Source: Shinella kummerowiae
Lineage (GTDB): Bacteria > Pseudomonadota > Alphaproteobacteria > Rhizobiales > Rhizobiaceae
Reading direction: 5' to 3'
DNA: 64,000 bases
Assembly (NCBI RefSeq): GCF_009827055.1
Contig: NZ_WUMK01000013.1
Span: 48,124 to 112,123 of the forward strand
Position 1 is the stretch's first letter, and every line of letters starts with the position of its first letter. Positions 42,152-50,396 of the stretch are shown here, piece after piece. The position numbers were made by a program, and so were the translations under genes. Under the pieces are notes generated by a model, which worked only from the letters and a program-made list of their open reading frames with translations, searched no databases and had not been told where the DNA came from.

Positions 42152-43219
42152 ATGAACAAGGCCATCGAAGTGAAATCGGTCTCGAAGAGCTTCGGGGCCT
42201 ATCAGGCACTGAAATCCGTCAGCTTCGGCATCGGCAACAACGAGTTCTTCACGATGCTCGGCCCGTCGGGCTGCGGCAAGACCACGCTGCTGCGCATGCT
42301 CGCCGGCTTCGAAAGCCCGGACTCGGGCTCGATCCTGCTCAACGGTGAAGAGGTCGTCGCCATCCCGCCGCACAAGCGGCGCGTCAACACGGTGTTCCAG
42401 AGTTATGCCCTCTTCCCGCACATGACGCTGGAGCAGAACGTCGCCTACGGGCTGGAAAATCTCGGCTGGGAGCAGGCGCGCATCAAAAGCCGCGTCGGCG
42501 AAATGCTGGAGCGCGTGCATATGGGCGCGATGGCCAGGCGTAAGCCGGCCCAGCTTTCCGGTGGGCAGCGCCAGCGCATCGCGCTCGCCCGGGCGCTGGC
42601 GCCGGAACCGGAGGTGCTGCTGCTCGACGAGCCGCTTTCGGCACTCGACCTGAAACTTCGTCAGGCAATGCGCGACGAGCTGCGCACGCTCCAGCGCGAC
42701 ACCGGCATCACCTTCGTCTTCGTCACGCATGACCAGGAAGAAGCGCTCGACATGTCGGACCGCATCGCCGTGCTCGGCGGTGGCGAGGTGCAGCAGATCG
42801 GCACGCCGGCGGAGATTTACGAGGAGCCGGTCAACCGTTTCGTCGCCGATTTCGTCGGCGAGACGAACTTTCTCGATGTCGAGGTGCTGGAAACTGCAGG
42901 CGGACAGGCGACCATCCGCACGCCCTTCGGCGTGGCGCTCACCGTGCCCGCCACCGGCCATGCCGCCAAGGGACGTGCGACGCTCTCGGTACGCCCGGAA
43001 AAGATCAATCTCGGCGACCAGGCGCAAGGTGTGGTTTTCGAAGGGCGGATCACCAACAAGAACTACATGGGCGGCTACACCCACTACACGCTGGATGTTG
43101 CCGGCACGGAGCTGCGCGCCTCCCGCCGCAATGCATCCCGCGAGGGGGATACGATCCCCCTTGGAGCAACCGTACCGGTGGGCTTCGTCGCGGGCTCGGC
43201 GCGGGTGCTTGCGGCATGA
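42152..43219 (+). CDS. Polyamine-type ABC importer ATPase (PotA-like)
   Basis: 355 residues. Walker A GPSGCGKTTL, signature LSGGQRQRIALARAL, Walker B VLLLDEPLSALD, switch FVTHDQEEAL, then a C-terminal TOBE domain of about 110 residues that may regulate uptake. It energises the two permeases encoded next. Its stop overlaps the first permease start by 4 bp. Confidence 0.93.
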   Translation: MNKAIEVKSVSKSFGAYQALKSVSFGIGNNEFFTMLGPSGCGKTTLLRMLAGFESPDSGSILLNGEEVVAIPPHKRRVNTVFQSYALFPHMTLEQNVAYGLENLGWEQARIKSRVGEMLERVHMGAMARRKPAQLSGGQRQRIALARALAPEPEVLLLDEPLSALDLKLRQAMRDELRTLQRDTGITFVFVTHDQEEALDMSDRIAVLGGGEVQQIGTPAEIYEEPVNRFVADFVGETNFLDVEVLETAGGQATIRTPFGVALTVPATGHAAKGRATLSVRPEKINLGDQAQGVVFEGRITNKNYMGGYTHYTLDVAGTELRASRRNASREGDTIPLGATVPVGFVAGSARVLAA

Positions 43220-44145
43220 GCGACACCGCCCTCCACGCCACCGCCGGAACGGACCGCGCTCCCCGCCCCCGTTTCTGGCACGACCTTTCGTTCTGGGGCC
43301 TGCTGCCGTCGCGGTTGCTGATGGGTTTTGCGCTGATCCTGCCCATCTTCATCATCGCCGCCGTCTCGCTTGCCACCCGCGGCGCCCATGGCGGCTTTGC
43401 CTGGGATTTCAACCTCGCCGGCTATCGCCAGATCCTGTTCAACGAGGGCTGGACGGGTGAGCTGGAATTCACCCCGCAATATCTGTTGATCATCACGCGC
43501 ACCTTCGCGCTGGCCGGTGCGACCACGCTGATCTGCCTCGTCTTCGCCGTGCCGGTCGCCTATTTCATCTCGCGCCAGCCGCCGGGCCGCAAGGCGGTGC
43601 TGGTCTATCTGGTGACGCTGCCCTTCTGGGTCTCGATGATCCTGCGCGTCTATGCCTGGATGATCATTCTCGGCAAGGACGGCACGCTGCCGCGCCTCTT
43701 GGAAACCCTCGGTTTTCCCGCCGGCATGAGCTTCATGTTCAACGACGGCGCGACGCTGACGGCGATGGTCTACACCGCTATGCCGCTGATGGTGCTGCCG
43801 GTCTTCGCCTCCATCGAAAAGCTCGATGGCACGCTGATCGAGGCCTCGCACGATCTCTACGGCAATCGCTGGGTGACGCTGCGCCGGGTCATCCTGCCGC
43901 TGACCGCACCCGGCATCGTCGCCGGTGCCATCCTCGTCTTCGTGCCGGCGCTCGGCGCGGTGCTGGAACCGACGCTGATGGGCGGCGGCAAGCAGATGAT
44001 GATGGGCTCGCTGATCCAGCTGCAATTCGGCGGCGGCCGCAACTGGCCCTTCGGCGCGGCCATCGCCATGGCCTTGATGGCGCTCGTCATGATCTTCCTG
44101 ATTTTTACCGCCCTGCGTGCCGCCCGTCGGGAGGCCCTGCCATGA
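43216..44145 (+). CDS. Polyamine-type ABC importer permease (PotB-like)
   Basis: 309 residues, six membrane segments after a polar N-terminus; the coupling loop is LIEASHDLYGNRWVTLRRVILPLTAPGI, matching the EAA motif of PotB. It forms the inner-membrane channel with the PotC-like subunit. Both ends overlap its neighbours by 4 bp. Confidence 0.93.
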   Translation: MSDTALHATAGTDRAPRPRFWHDLSFWGLLPSRLLMGFALILPIFIIAAVSLATRGAHGGFAWDFNLAGYRQILFNEGWTGELEFTPQYLLIITRTFALAGATTLICLVFAVPVAYFISRQPPGRKAVLVYLVTLPFWVSMILRVYAWMIILGKDGTLPRLLETLGFPAGMSFMFNDGATLTAMVYTAMPLMVLPVFASIEKLDGTLIEASHDLYGNRWVTLRRVILPLTAPGIVAGAILVFVPALGAVLEPTLMGGGKQMMMGSLIQLQFGGGRNWPFGAAIAMALMALVMIFLIFTALRAARREALP

Positions 44146-44945
44146 ACATTCGCCACGACGTCAAACGCTATCCCGGCCTCGGCCCGCTCACCGCGCTCTT
44201 CTTCGTCTATCTTTACGCACCACTCGCGGTGATCGTGGTCTATTCCTTCAACGCCAACCGGGTTGCCGGTGTGTGGACGGGTTTTTCCCTGCAATGGTAC
44301 GGCTCGGCGCTCCACAATGCGGCGCTGATGAGCGCGCTGGAGACCTCGCTGATCGTGGCGGCGATCGCCACCGTCGTCTCCACTTTGATCGCATTGTCCG
44401 CCGCGCTCGCCATCATCCGCGGCAAGAATGTCCGTTTCCGCAAACTCTCGGAGACCGTGGTCAACCTGCCGCTGCTGCTGCCGGAAATCGTGCTGGCCGT
44501 CGCAACCCTCATCCTGTTCTCGCTGCTCGATATTCAGAACGGCATGCTGCGGCTGACCATTGCCCATTCCGCCTTCTGCACGCCCTTCGCCTTCCTGCCG
44601 ATCCGCGCCCGCCTGCAGGGCATGTCGCTCGACCTCGAGGAGGCGAGCGCCGACCTCTATGCTAACAGCTGGACGACGTTTCGCCGCGTCACGCTGCCGC
44701 TGATCTTTCCGGGCGTTTTTTCCGGCGCGATGCTCGCCTTCCTGATCTCGATGGACGACTTCATCACCTCGAACCTGCTTTCGACCGGCGGCTCGACGAC
44801 GTTGCCGGTCTACATCTTCTCGCTGATCCGCGCCGGCACGTCGCCGGAACTGAACGCCATCGCGACGCTGCTGATCCTTGCCTCGCTCATCCTGGCCACC
44901 GTCGCGCTGTTGGTCGCAGCGCGCGGCGCCCGAGAAAATGCCTGA
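44142..44945 (+). CDS. Polyamine-type ABC importer permease (PotC-like)
   Basis: 267 residues, six membrane segments; EAA-loop LEEASADLYANSWTTFRRVTLPLIFPGVFSG. The tail is positively charged. The gap to the binding-protein gene is 26 bp, so the binding protein comes last in this operon. Known relatives carry putrescine, spermidine or other amines. Confidence 0.93.
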   Translation: MNIRHDVKRYPGLGPLTALFFVYLYAPLAVIVVYSFNANRVAGVWTGFSLQWYGSALHNAALMSALETSLIVAAIATVVSTLIALSAALAIIRGKNVRFRKLSETVVNLPLLLPEIVLAVATLILFSLLDIQNGMLRLTIAHSAFCTPFAFLPIRARLQGMSLDLEEASADLYANSWTTFRRVTLPLIFPGVFSGAMLAFLISMDDFITSNLLSTGGSTTLPVYIFSLIRAGTSPELNAIATLLILASLILATVALLVAARGARENA

Positions 44946-44971
44946 ACCATAAACAAAGAGAGGAACTGACG

Positions 44972-45988
44972 ATGAAAAAATACCTGGCAGCCACGGCCCT
45001 CGCCCTCTGCTTTTCCACAGCCGCGCAGGCGGAAGGGCAGCTGAACATCTACGCCTGGGCGGAATCCATCTCGCCTGCGCTGATCGAAAAATTCTCCAAG
45101 GAGAACGACGTCAAGGTGAATGTCGACAGCTTCACCTCGAACGAGGACCTGCTGACCAAGCTGCAGGCCGGCTCCTCCGGCTACGACATCGCCACACCCT
45201 CGCAGCACTTTCTGCGCGTGATGATCGACCAGGACCTCATCGAAAACTTCGGTGCCAGCAAACTGAAGGCCTATGAGAATATCGAGGAAAAATGGCGCAA
45301 CCAGTGGTGGGACGAGACGCAGGATTATTCGATCCCGCTCGCCTATGGCACCGCCGGCTTCGTGGTGAACACCGAGCAGTACAAGGGTCCGACCGACAGC
45401 TTCAAATATTTCTTCGAGCCGGAGGGCGAACTGAAGGGCAAGATCGCCCTCCTGTCCTATCCCGACGAGGTGATCGGCGCCGCCCAGCTCTATCTCGGCG
45501 TGCCGTTCTGCTCGGAAGACCAGGCGGAGATGAAGAAGGTGCTGGACCTGCTGATGGCGCAGAAGCCGTCGGTCGCCGCCTATTCTTCCGACAATATCGC
45601 AAGCCGCCTCGCCTCCGGCGAAGTCTCGGCGCATTTCTGGTGGGATGGCGACTCGCTCCGCGCCCGCAAGGCCGGCTCGCCCGTCAGTCTCGCCATGACC
45701 AAGGAAGGCCTGGTCGGTTGGATGGACAGCTACGTGGTGCCGAAGGGCGCACCGAACCGCGACAATGCGGTGAAGTTCATCGAGTTCATGTCGACGCTGG
45801 AAAACGCCACCGAGCAGATGAACTTCTATTCCCATTCCTCGCCGATGAAGGTCGTCCAGGAGAAGGTCGTTAACACCAAGGACACGGCGCCGGAACTCTA
45901 TCCCGAGGTGCCGATCACCTTCTCGCGCACCTGCTCGGCCGCAGCACAGGATCTGGTGACCCGCGTCTGGACGCAGCTCCTGCAGTAA
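44972..45988 (+). CDS. Polyamine-type ABC importer binding protein (PotD/PotF-like)
   Basis: 338 residues. Signal peptide MKKYLAATALALCFSTAAQAE, then the type-II binding fold with LNIYAWAESISPALIEKFSKENDVKVNVDSFTSNEDLLTKL, typical of PotD/PotF. Acidic and aromatic residues that bind amines are present (for example YDIATPSQHF and FWWDGDSL) but specificity is not predictable by eye. Expressed with the amine dehydrogenase. Confidence 0.92.
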   Translation: MKKYLAATALALCFSTAAQAEGQLNIYAWAESISPALIEKFSKENDVKVNVDSFTSNEDLLTKLQAGSSGYDIATPSQHFLRVMIDQDLIENFGASKLKAYENIEEKWRNQWWDETQDYSIPLAYGTAGFVVNTEQYKGPTDSFKYFFEPEGELKGKIALLSYPDEVIGAAQLYLGVPFCSEDQAEMKKVLDLLMAQKPSVAAYSSDNIASRLASGEVSAHFWWDGDSLRARKAGSPVSLAMTKEGLVGWMDSYVVPKGAPNRDNAVKFIEFMSTLENATEQMNFYSHSSPMKVVQEKVVNTKDTAPELYPEVPITFSRTCSAAAQDLVTRVWTQLLQ

Positions 45989-46050
45989 ACCCGCTTTCGC
46001 GCCGCGGATTGTTGCCGCGGCGCTTTCCCACCGCCATCAAGGAGACCAAA

Positions 46051-46473
46051 ATGCCCGTGCACACCCGCATCCGCCCGTTCAACACGAAGGAGACCTACCC
46101 GGAGCAGAAGCTCAACAACGACCTCTGCCAGGCGGTGGTGGCGCGGGGGGCGACGGTTTTCGTGCGCGGGCAGATCTCCCAGGACCTCGATACGCGCGAA
46201 AGCCTGCATATCGGCGATGCGGCGGCGCAGGCCCGCAAGGCGATGGAAAACATCAAGATGCTGCTGGACGAGGCGGGCTCCGACCTCAGCCATATCTGCC
46301 GCGTCGTCGTCTACCTGATCGACATCCGCTACCGCGAGGCCGTCTACACGGAAATGGGCAAGTATCTCCAGGGCGTGTTCCCGGTCTCGACGGGTCTCGT
46401 CGTCTCGGCACTTGCCCGGCCGGAATGGCTGGTCGAGATCGAGGCGACCGCCGTCATTCCCGACGAAGCATGA
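46051..46473 (+). CDS. RidA-family (YjgF) protein
   Basis: 140 residues from ATG 46051 with AAGGAG upstream. The trimeric fold shows TVFVRGQISQD, a conserved late arginine region ICRVVVYLIDIRYREAV and the C-terminal LVEIEATAVIPD. RidA proteins hydrolyse enamine/imine intermediates released by PLP or flavin enzymes. In this operon it could act on the imine formed by the amine dehydrogenase. The N-terminal 30 residues are longer than typical. Confidence 0.9.
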   Translation: MPVHTRIRPFNTKETYPEQKLNNDLCQAVVARGATVFVRGQISQDLDTRESLHIGDAAAQARKAMENIKMLLDEAGSDLSHICRVVVYLIDIRYREAVYTEMGKYLQGVFPVSTGLVVSALARPEWLVEIEATAVIPDEA

Positions 46474-46483
46474 GGACGATGCC

Positions 46484-47161
46484 ATGACCTTCTCCGTCTC
46501 CGGGCGCTGCGAAAAGACCGGCATGTTCGGCATCGCCGTCTCCTCCTCCTCGCCGAGCGTCGCGGCGCGTTGCGCCCATGTGCGCGCCGGTGTCGGCGCG
46601 GTCTCGACGCAGAACATCACCGATCCCCGGCTCGGTCCGAAGGGGCTCGACCTGATGGCAAGTGGCCTTTCGGCCGAAGCGACACTGGAACGCCTGATCG
46701 CGGAAGCGCCGTTCATCGAATACCGACAACTTGCGCTGGTCGACGCCGAGGGCCGGACGGCCGCCTATTCCGGGGCCAGGACGCTCGGCACCCATGCCAC
46801 GGCGCGCGGCAGCAATGTGGTGGCGGCCGGCAACATGCTGACCACGACGGACATTCCGCAGACAATGGTCGAGGCCTTCGAGGCAGCCGAGGGAAACCAT
46901 CTCGGCGATCGGCTGATCGCCGCCATGCGGGCAGCGCTCGCGGCAGGCGGCGAAGAGGGGCCGGTGCACTCGATGGGTCTGGTGATGGTCGACAAGGTCT
47001 CGTGGAACGTCGCGGACCTGCGCATCGACTGGACGGACGGCGATCCGATCGAGGAATGTGCCGCTCTCTGGGCGCGCTGGCGCACGGAGATGGACGCGTA
47101 TGTGACGCGTGCGCTCAACCCCACTGCGGCACCGAGCTACGGCGTGCCCGGCGATCTTTGA
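46484..47161 (+). CDS. DUF1028 family protein
   Basis: 225 residues from ATG 46484. The N-terminal TFSVSGRCEKTGMFGIAVSSSSPSVAARCAHVRAGVGAVSTQNITDPRLG is the DUF1028 signature, with an Ntn-hydrolase-like fold; GNMLTTTDIPQTMVEAFE and the acidic C-terminal IDWTDGDPIEE are also family features. No enzymatic activity is established. It follows the RidA gene by 10 bp and precedes the M20 deacylase, a combination that recurs in amine and amino-acid catabolic operons. Confidence 0.9.
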   Translation: MTFSVSGRCEKTGMFGIAVSSSSPSVAARCAHVRAGVGAVSTQNITDPRLGPKGLDLMASGLSAEATLERLIAEAPFIEYRQLALVDAEGRTAAYSGARTLGTHATARGSNVVAAGNMLTTTDIPQTMVEAFEAAEGNHLGDRLIAAMRAALAAGGEEGPVHSMGLVMVDKVSWNVADLRIDWTDGDPIEECAALWARWRTEMDAYVTRALNPTAAPSYGVPGDL

Positions 47162-47177
47162 GAGGCGGCCTGTTGCC

Positions 47178-47299
47178 GCCCCCTCATCCGGCCCTTCGGG
47201 CCACCTTCTCCCCGCTGGGTAGAAGGCGAGCGGAGACGCCGATGATCATCCCCTTCTCCCCAACGGGGAGAAGGTGCCGGCAGGCGGATGAGGGGGCGC
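47178..47299. repeat. Palindromic intergenic repeat, inverted pair
   Basis: GCCCCCTCATCCGG at the left and its inverse CGGATGAGGGGGC at the right bracket two internal hairpins, GCCCTTCGGGCC and CCCCTTCTCCCC-A-ACGGGGAGAAGG. It is the third and largest copy of the repeat seen at 13571 and 16810. It separates the DUF1028 and M20 genes. Confidence 0.8.
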
Positions 47300-47342
47300 T
47301 TAGCACACCTTCATCTGCCATCCATCTTATGAAAGCACACGC

Positions 47343-48509
47343 ATGATTCCTTCGACTCCTGAAATCCTCGCCCGCCTCATCGCCGAGCCGACGGTCTCAC
47401 GGACGTCGAACCTTGCGCTGCTGGATTATGTCGAGGGTCTGCTCCGTCCCATCGGCGCGCGGATCGAGCGGTTTTCACATCCCGACGGCAGCCGCGCCAA
47501 TCTGTGGGCGACGATCGGGCCGGAGGGACCGGGCGGGGTGGTGCTTTCGGGACATACGGATGTAGTGCCGGTCGAAGGGCAGGATTGGAGCACCGATCCC
47601 TTCTTGCTCGTCGCACGGGACGGCCGGCTTTATGGACGTGGCACGGCCGACATGAAGGGTTTCGTGGCGGCGGCGGTGCGGGCCATGCTCATCGCCGCCT
47701 CCCGGCCGCTCAAAACGCCGCTGCATCTCGCACTGTCCTATGACGAGGAGATCGGCTGCATCGGCGTGCGCGGCCTGATCGATGCGTTGGCCATGCGGGT
47801 TGAGCGGCCGGCGCTGTGCATCGTCGGCGAGCCGACGGGCATGCGAATAGCCACCGGCCACAAGGGGAAGCTGGCGCTGCGCGCCTGCTGCCATGGACAG
47901 GAGGGGCATTCGGCGCTCGCGCCAAATGCGCTGAATGCGCTGCATCTCGGCGCCAGCTTCATCACCGCGCTTCAGGCGCGGCAGGCGGAGCTGTCGATCA
48001 AGGGCGCGCGCGACGCCGACTACGACATACCCTATTCCACCATCCATGCCGGCATGATGCGCGGCGGCACCGCGCTCAACATCGTGCCGAACCGCTGCGA
48101 AATCGATTTCGAGATCCGCAACATTGCCGAAGACGACCCGCAGGACATCCTCGCCGGGATTGCGGCCGATGCCGAGGCGATCGCCGCGCCCCATCGCAAC
48201 CGCTTTCCCATGGCCTGCATCGAGATCGAACAGGTCTCCGGCTATCCGGGCCTGAATACCGGGCCGGATGCGCCGGCGGTGCGCCTGCTGCGGCGCATTC
48301 TCGATCATGACGATCCGACGCTGAAGGTCGCCTTCGGCACCGAAGGCGGGCTGTTCAACGAGATCCTCGGCATCTCCACCGCCGTCTGCGGTCCCGGCTT
48401 CATGGAGCAGGGCCACAAGCCGGACGAATTCGTCAGCGCCGACCAACTTGGCCGATGCGACGCAATGCTGGCGCGGCTGGTCGATCTGCTGGAGGTTGGC
48501 CTCGCCTGA
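47343..48509 (+). CDS. M20-family deacylase (ArgE/acetylornithine-deacetylase-like)
   Basis: 388 residues. Metal ligands follow the M20 pattern: VVLSGHTDVVPV (His, Asp), GRGTADMKGFVAA (Asp), SYDEEIGCIGV (Glu-Glu pair), GEPTGM (Glu) and a C-terminal FGTEGGLFNE with GPGFMEQGHKPDEFV (His). It would deacylate an N-acyl amino acid or amine in the cytoplasm with zinc. ArgE-like sequences outside arginine clusters commonly serve catabolism. Separated from DUF1028 by a repeat, so expression may be partly independent. Confidence 0.9.
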   Translation: MIPSTPEILARLIAEPTVSRTSNLALLDYVEGLLRPIGARIERFSHPDGSRANLWATIGPEGPGGVVLSGHTDVVPVEGQDWSTDPFLLVARDGRLYGRGTADMKGFVAAAVRAMLIAASRPLKTPLHLALSYDEEIGCIGVRGLIDALAMRVERPALCIVGEPTGMRIATGHKGKLALRACCHGQEGHSALAPNALNALHLGASFITALQARQAELSIKGARDADYDIPYSTIHAGMMRGGTALNIVPNRCEIDFEIRNIAEDDPQDILAGIAADAEAIAAPHRNRFPMACIEIEQVSGYPGLNTGPDAPAVRLLRRILDHDDPTLKVAFGTEGGLFNEILGISTAVCGPGFMEQGHKPDEFVSADQLGRCDAMLARLVDLLEVGLA

Positions 48510-48512
48510 TCG

Positions 48513-49133
48513 TCAGCCGGACAGGATCAACGGGTGCAACACCGGACGATACCCTGCCCCGAGCACCGCCAGCGTCGAGGGTGGCGTCAGCAGTCCGTCG
48601 GCGTCTTGAAGGGATTGTGACGGGGCGTAGCCTGCATTCGTCCAGCGGAAGGCACGGCCGGCGTGAAGCGTGAAAGCCGCGCCGGCGGCAACCACAACGG
48701 CACCGTTCGGAAGGGACGATAGTTTCCCCGGCAGCGGATGGATGCGCTTTCTGCCGCGATCCAGCCGCTCGCCGTGTAGCACTTTGTCGATGCCCGGTGC
48801 CGTGGGCTTTGCCCCGCCCTTCGCGGTCACCCAGCATGCGCGATACTGCTCCGCCGCCTCGCGCCGGCAGAAGAAGCAGGGCCGATGCCCGGCCGCAAAG
48901 GCCACCGCTTCATCGAGAAAAAACAGCTCCGTCCAGCTCCGCCCCGCCATGACATCCCGGCGGCGGCCCTTGTAGTCGCAGGTGCAGACCAGCCAGGCCT
49001 TACTCGACCAACGCTTCGTGAGGAGGGTTTTCGTCGCCGGATCGTGGAGGATGCCACGATTGCCGGTGAACAGGCCGCGCTGCGCGATGGCGACGATTTC
49101 TCCGAAGGGCGTGACGCGGTTTTGCAGCGGCAT
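48513..49133 (-). CDS. Conserved hypothetical protein with HRPCFFCRR motif
   Basis: 206 residues from ATG 49133; a longer frame reaches 49331 but its extension is low-complexity. The middle has VCTCDYKGRRRDVMAGRSWTELFFLDEAVAFAAGHRPCFFCRREAAEQY, with CxxC and neighbouring His that may bind a metal; the start MPLQNRVTPFGEIVAIAQRGLFTGNRGILHD looks conserved. No signal peptide or membrane segment. I do not recognise an activity. It is convergent with the deacylase gene (3-bp gap) and divergent from the sugar importer. Confidence 0.7.
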   Translation of the reverse strand: MPLQNRVTPFGEIVAIAQRGLFTGNRGILHDPATKTLLTKRWSSKAWLVCTCDYKGRRRDVMAGRSWTELFFLDEAVAFAAGHRPCFFCRREAAEQYRACWVTAKGGAKPTAPGIDKVLHGERLDRGRKRIHPLPGKLSSLPNGAVVVAAGAAFTLHAGRAFRWTNAGYAPSQSLQDADGLLTPPSTLAVLGAGYRPVLHPLILSG

Positions 49134-49235
49134 GGGCAATCTTTTTCCGTGACGACCGTTTGATCGGCATCTTCGCGCATATGGCGCCGGCGGGAAAGTG
49201 CGCCGTGTGGAAAGCCGGTTCCGTGCGCACAAGAA

Positions 49236-49271
49236 TTTACTGTTGTAAAAATAAAAATACATCTGTATCAA
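49236..49271 (+). promoter_or_regulatory. Promoter and candidate operators of the sugar/polyol importer
   Basis: -35 TTGTAA (49243-49248) and -10 TATCAA (49266-49271) are spaced 17 bp. Two inverted repeats, TTTAC-N4-GTAAA (49236-49249) and ATACA-N2-TGTAT (49257-49268), overlap them and are candidate sites for the SorC regulator encoded at the other end of the operon. Confidence 0.55.
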
Positions 49272-49372
49272 TTTCGACGCGGGCTTTGGGTTTTGGGAGC
49301 AAGCCCCGATACGGAGCCCTCGTTCCATCATTCAGGCGGGAGGACATTTCGCCTGCTCCAAGGGAGGTCATC

Positions 49373-50320
49373 ATGAAGAAACTTGCCATGCTACTGGCGT
49401 GCGCCGCCGCATTCGCCCTGCCCCTCGCCGCGTCGGCGCAGGACGCCGCCGGAACCACCAAGAAGGACAGCTACCGCTTCGTCGTCGTGCCGAAGGTCGT
49501 GCATCCGTGGTTCGACAAGGTGAACGAAGGCGCACAGGCGGCAGCCGCCGCGATCAAGGCGCAGACCGGCTCGAGCGTCGAAGTCATCTATTCGGCACCG
49601 CAGTCCGCCGATGTCGTACAGCAGAACCAGATCATCGACAGCGCGCTTGCGACCCAGCCCGACGGCCTGGCACTCGACCTGCTCGACCCCTCGGGCAACC
49701 GCGCCTCGCTCGAAGAAGCGCAGAACCAGAACATCCCGCTGGTGATCTTCGATTCCATCCCGCCGGAAGGCATGGCGATCCCCTATATCGGCTCCGACTT
49801 CTGCGAGCAGGCGAAGATCGCCGCCCGCCGCCTCGTCGAGGTTCTCGGCGGTGAAGGCGAAGTCGCCATCATGCAGGGCGTTCCGACCGCACCGAACCAT
49901 TCGATCCGCGCCGAATGCCACCGCCAGGTCTTTGCCGAGCACAAGGGCATCAAGGTCGTTGCCGAAGGCATCGACAATGACAGCATCGAGACGGCGCAGC
50001 AGCAGGCGGCGGCCATCATGCAGGCCAACCCGAACCTCAAGGGCTGGGTCGCTTCCGACGCCGCAGGCCCGATCGGCATCGGCCAGGCGATCGTCGAAGC
50101 CGGCAAGCAGGGCAAGGTCACGCTCGTCGGCCTCGACAACCTGCCGGAAATGCTCGACATGATCCGCGATGGCGTCGCAGACAGCTCGTCGGCCTCACAG
50201 CCGGAACTGCAGGGCTACTGGTCGGTCATGCTGCTCTGGGCGCAGGCAACGGGCGCCAAGGTGCCGGGTTACCTCGACACCGGCAACGCCTTCCTCACCA
50301 AGGAAAATGTCGGCGGCTGA
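49373..50320 (+). CDS. Sugar/polyol ABC importer, substrate-binding protein
   Basis: 315 residues. Signal peptide MKKLAMLLACAAAFALPLAASAQ, then a type-I ribose-binding-like fold: VVVPKVVHPWFDKVNEGAQAAAAAI, LDLLDPSGNRASLEEAQ and VTLVGLDNLPEMLDMIRDGVADSS. AGGGAGGTC precedes the ATG. Related proteins bind ribose, xylose, inositol, erythritol and other polyols. The kinase gene in the same operon suggests a small ketose or a polyol that is converted to one. Confidence 0.92.
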   Translation: MKKLAMLLACAAAFALPLAASAQDAAGTTKKDSYRFVVVPKVVHPWFDKVNEGAQAAAAAIKAQTGSSVEVIYSAPQSADVVQQNQIIDSALATQPDGLALDLLDPSGNRASLEEAQNQNIPLVIFDSIPPEGMAIPYIGSDFCEQAKIAARRLVEVLGGEGEVAIMQGVPTAPNHSIRAECHRQVFAEHKGIKVVAEGIDNDSIETAQQQAAAIMQANPNLKGWVASDAAGPIGIGQAIVEAGKQGKVTLVGLDNLPEMLDMIRDGVADSSSASQPELQGYWSVMLLWAQATGAKVPGYLDTGNAFLTKENVGG

Positions 50321-50396
50321 TCCGGAACGACCGGACCACCGCGAGGCGCGGGCCTTCCCGCGCCTCTTCTGTCTTCATCCTGCGCGCAGGTATCCC

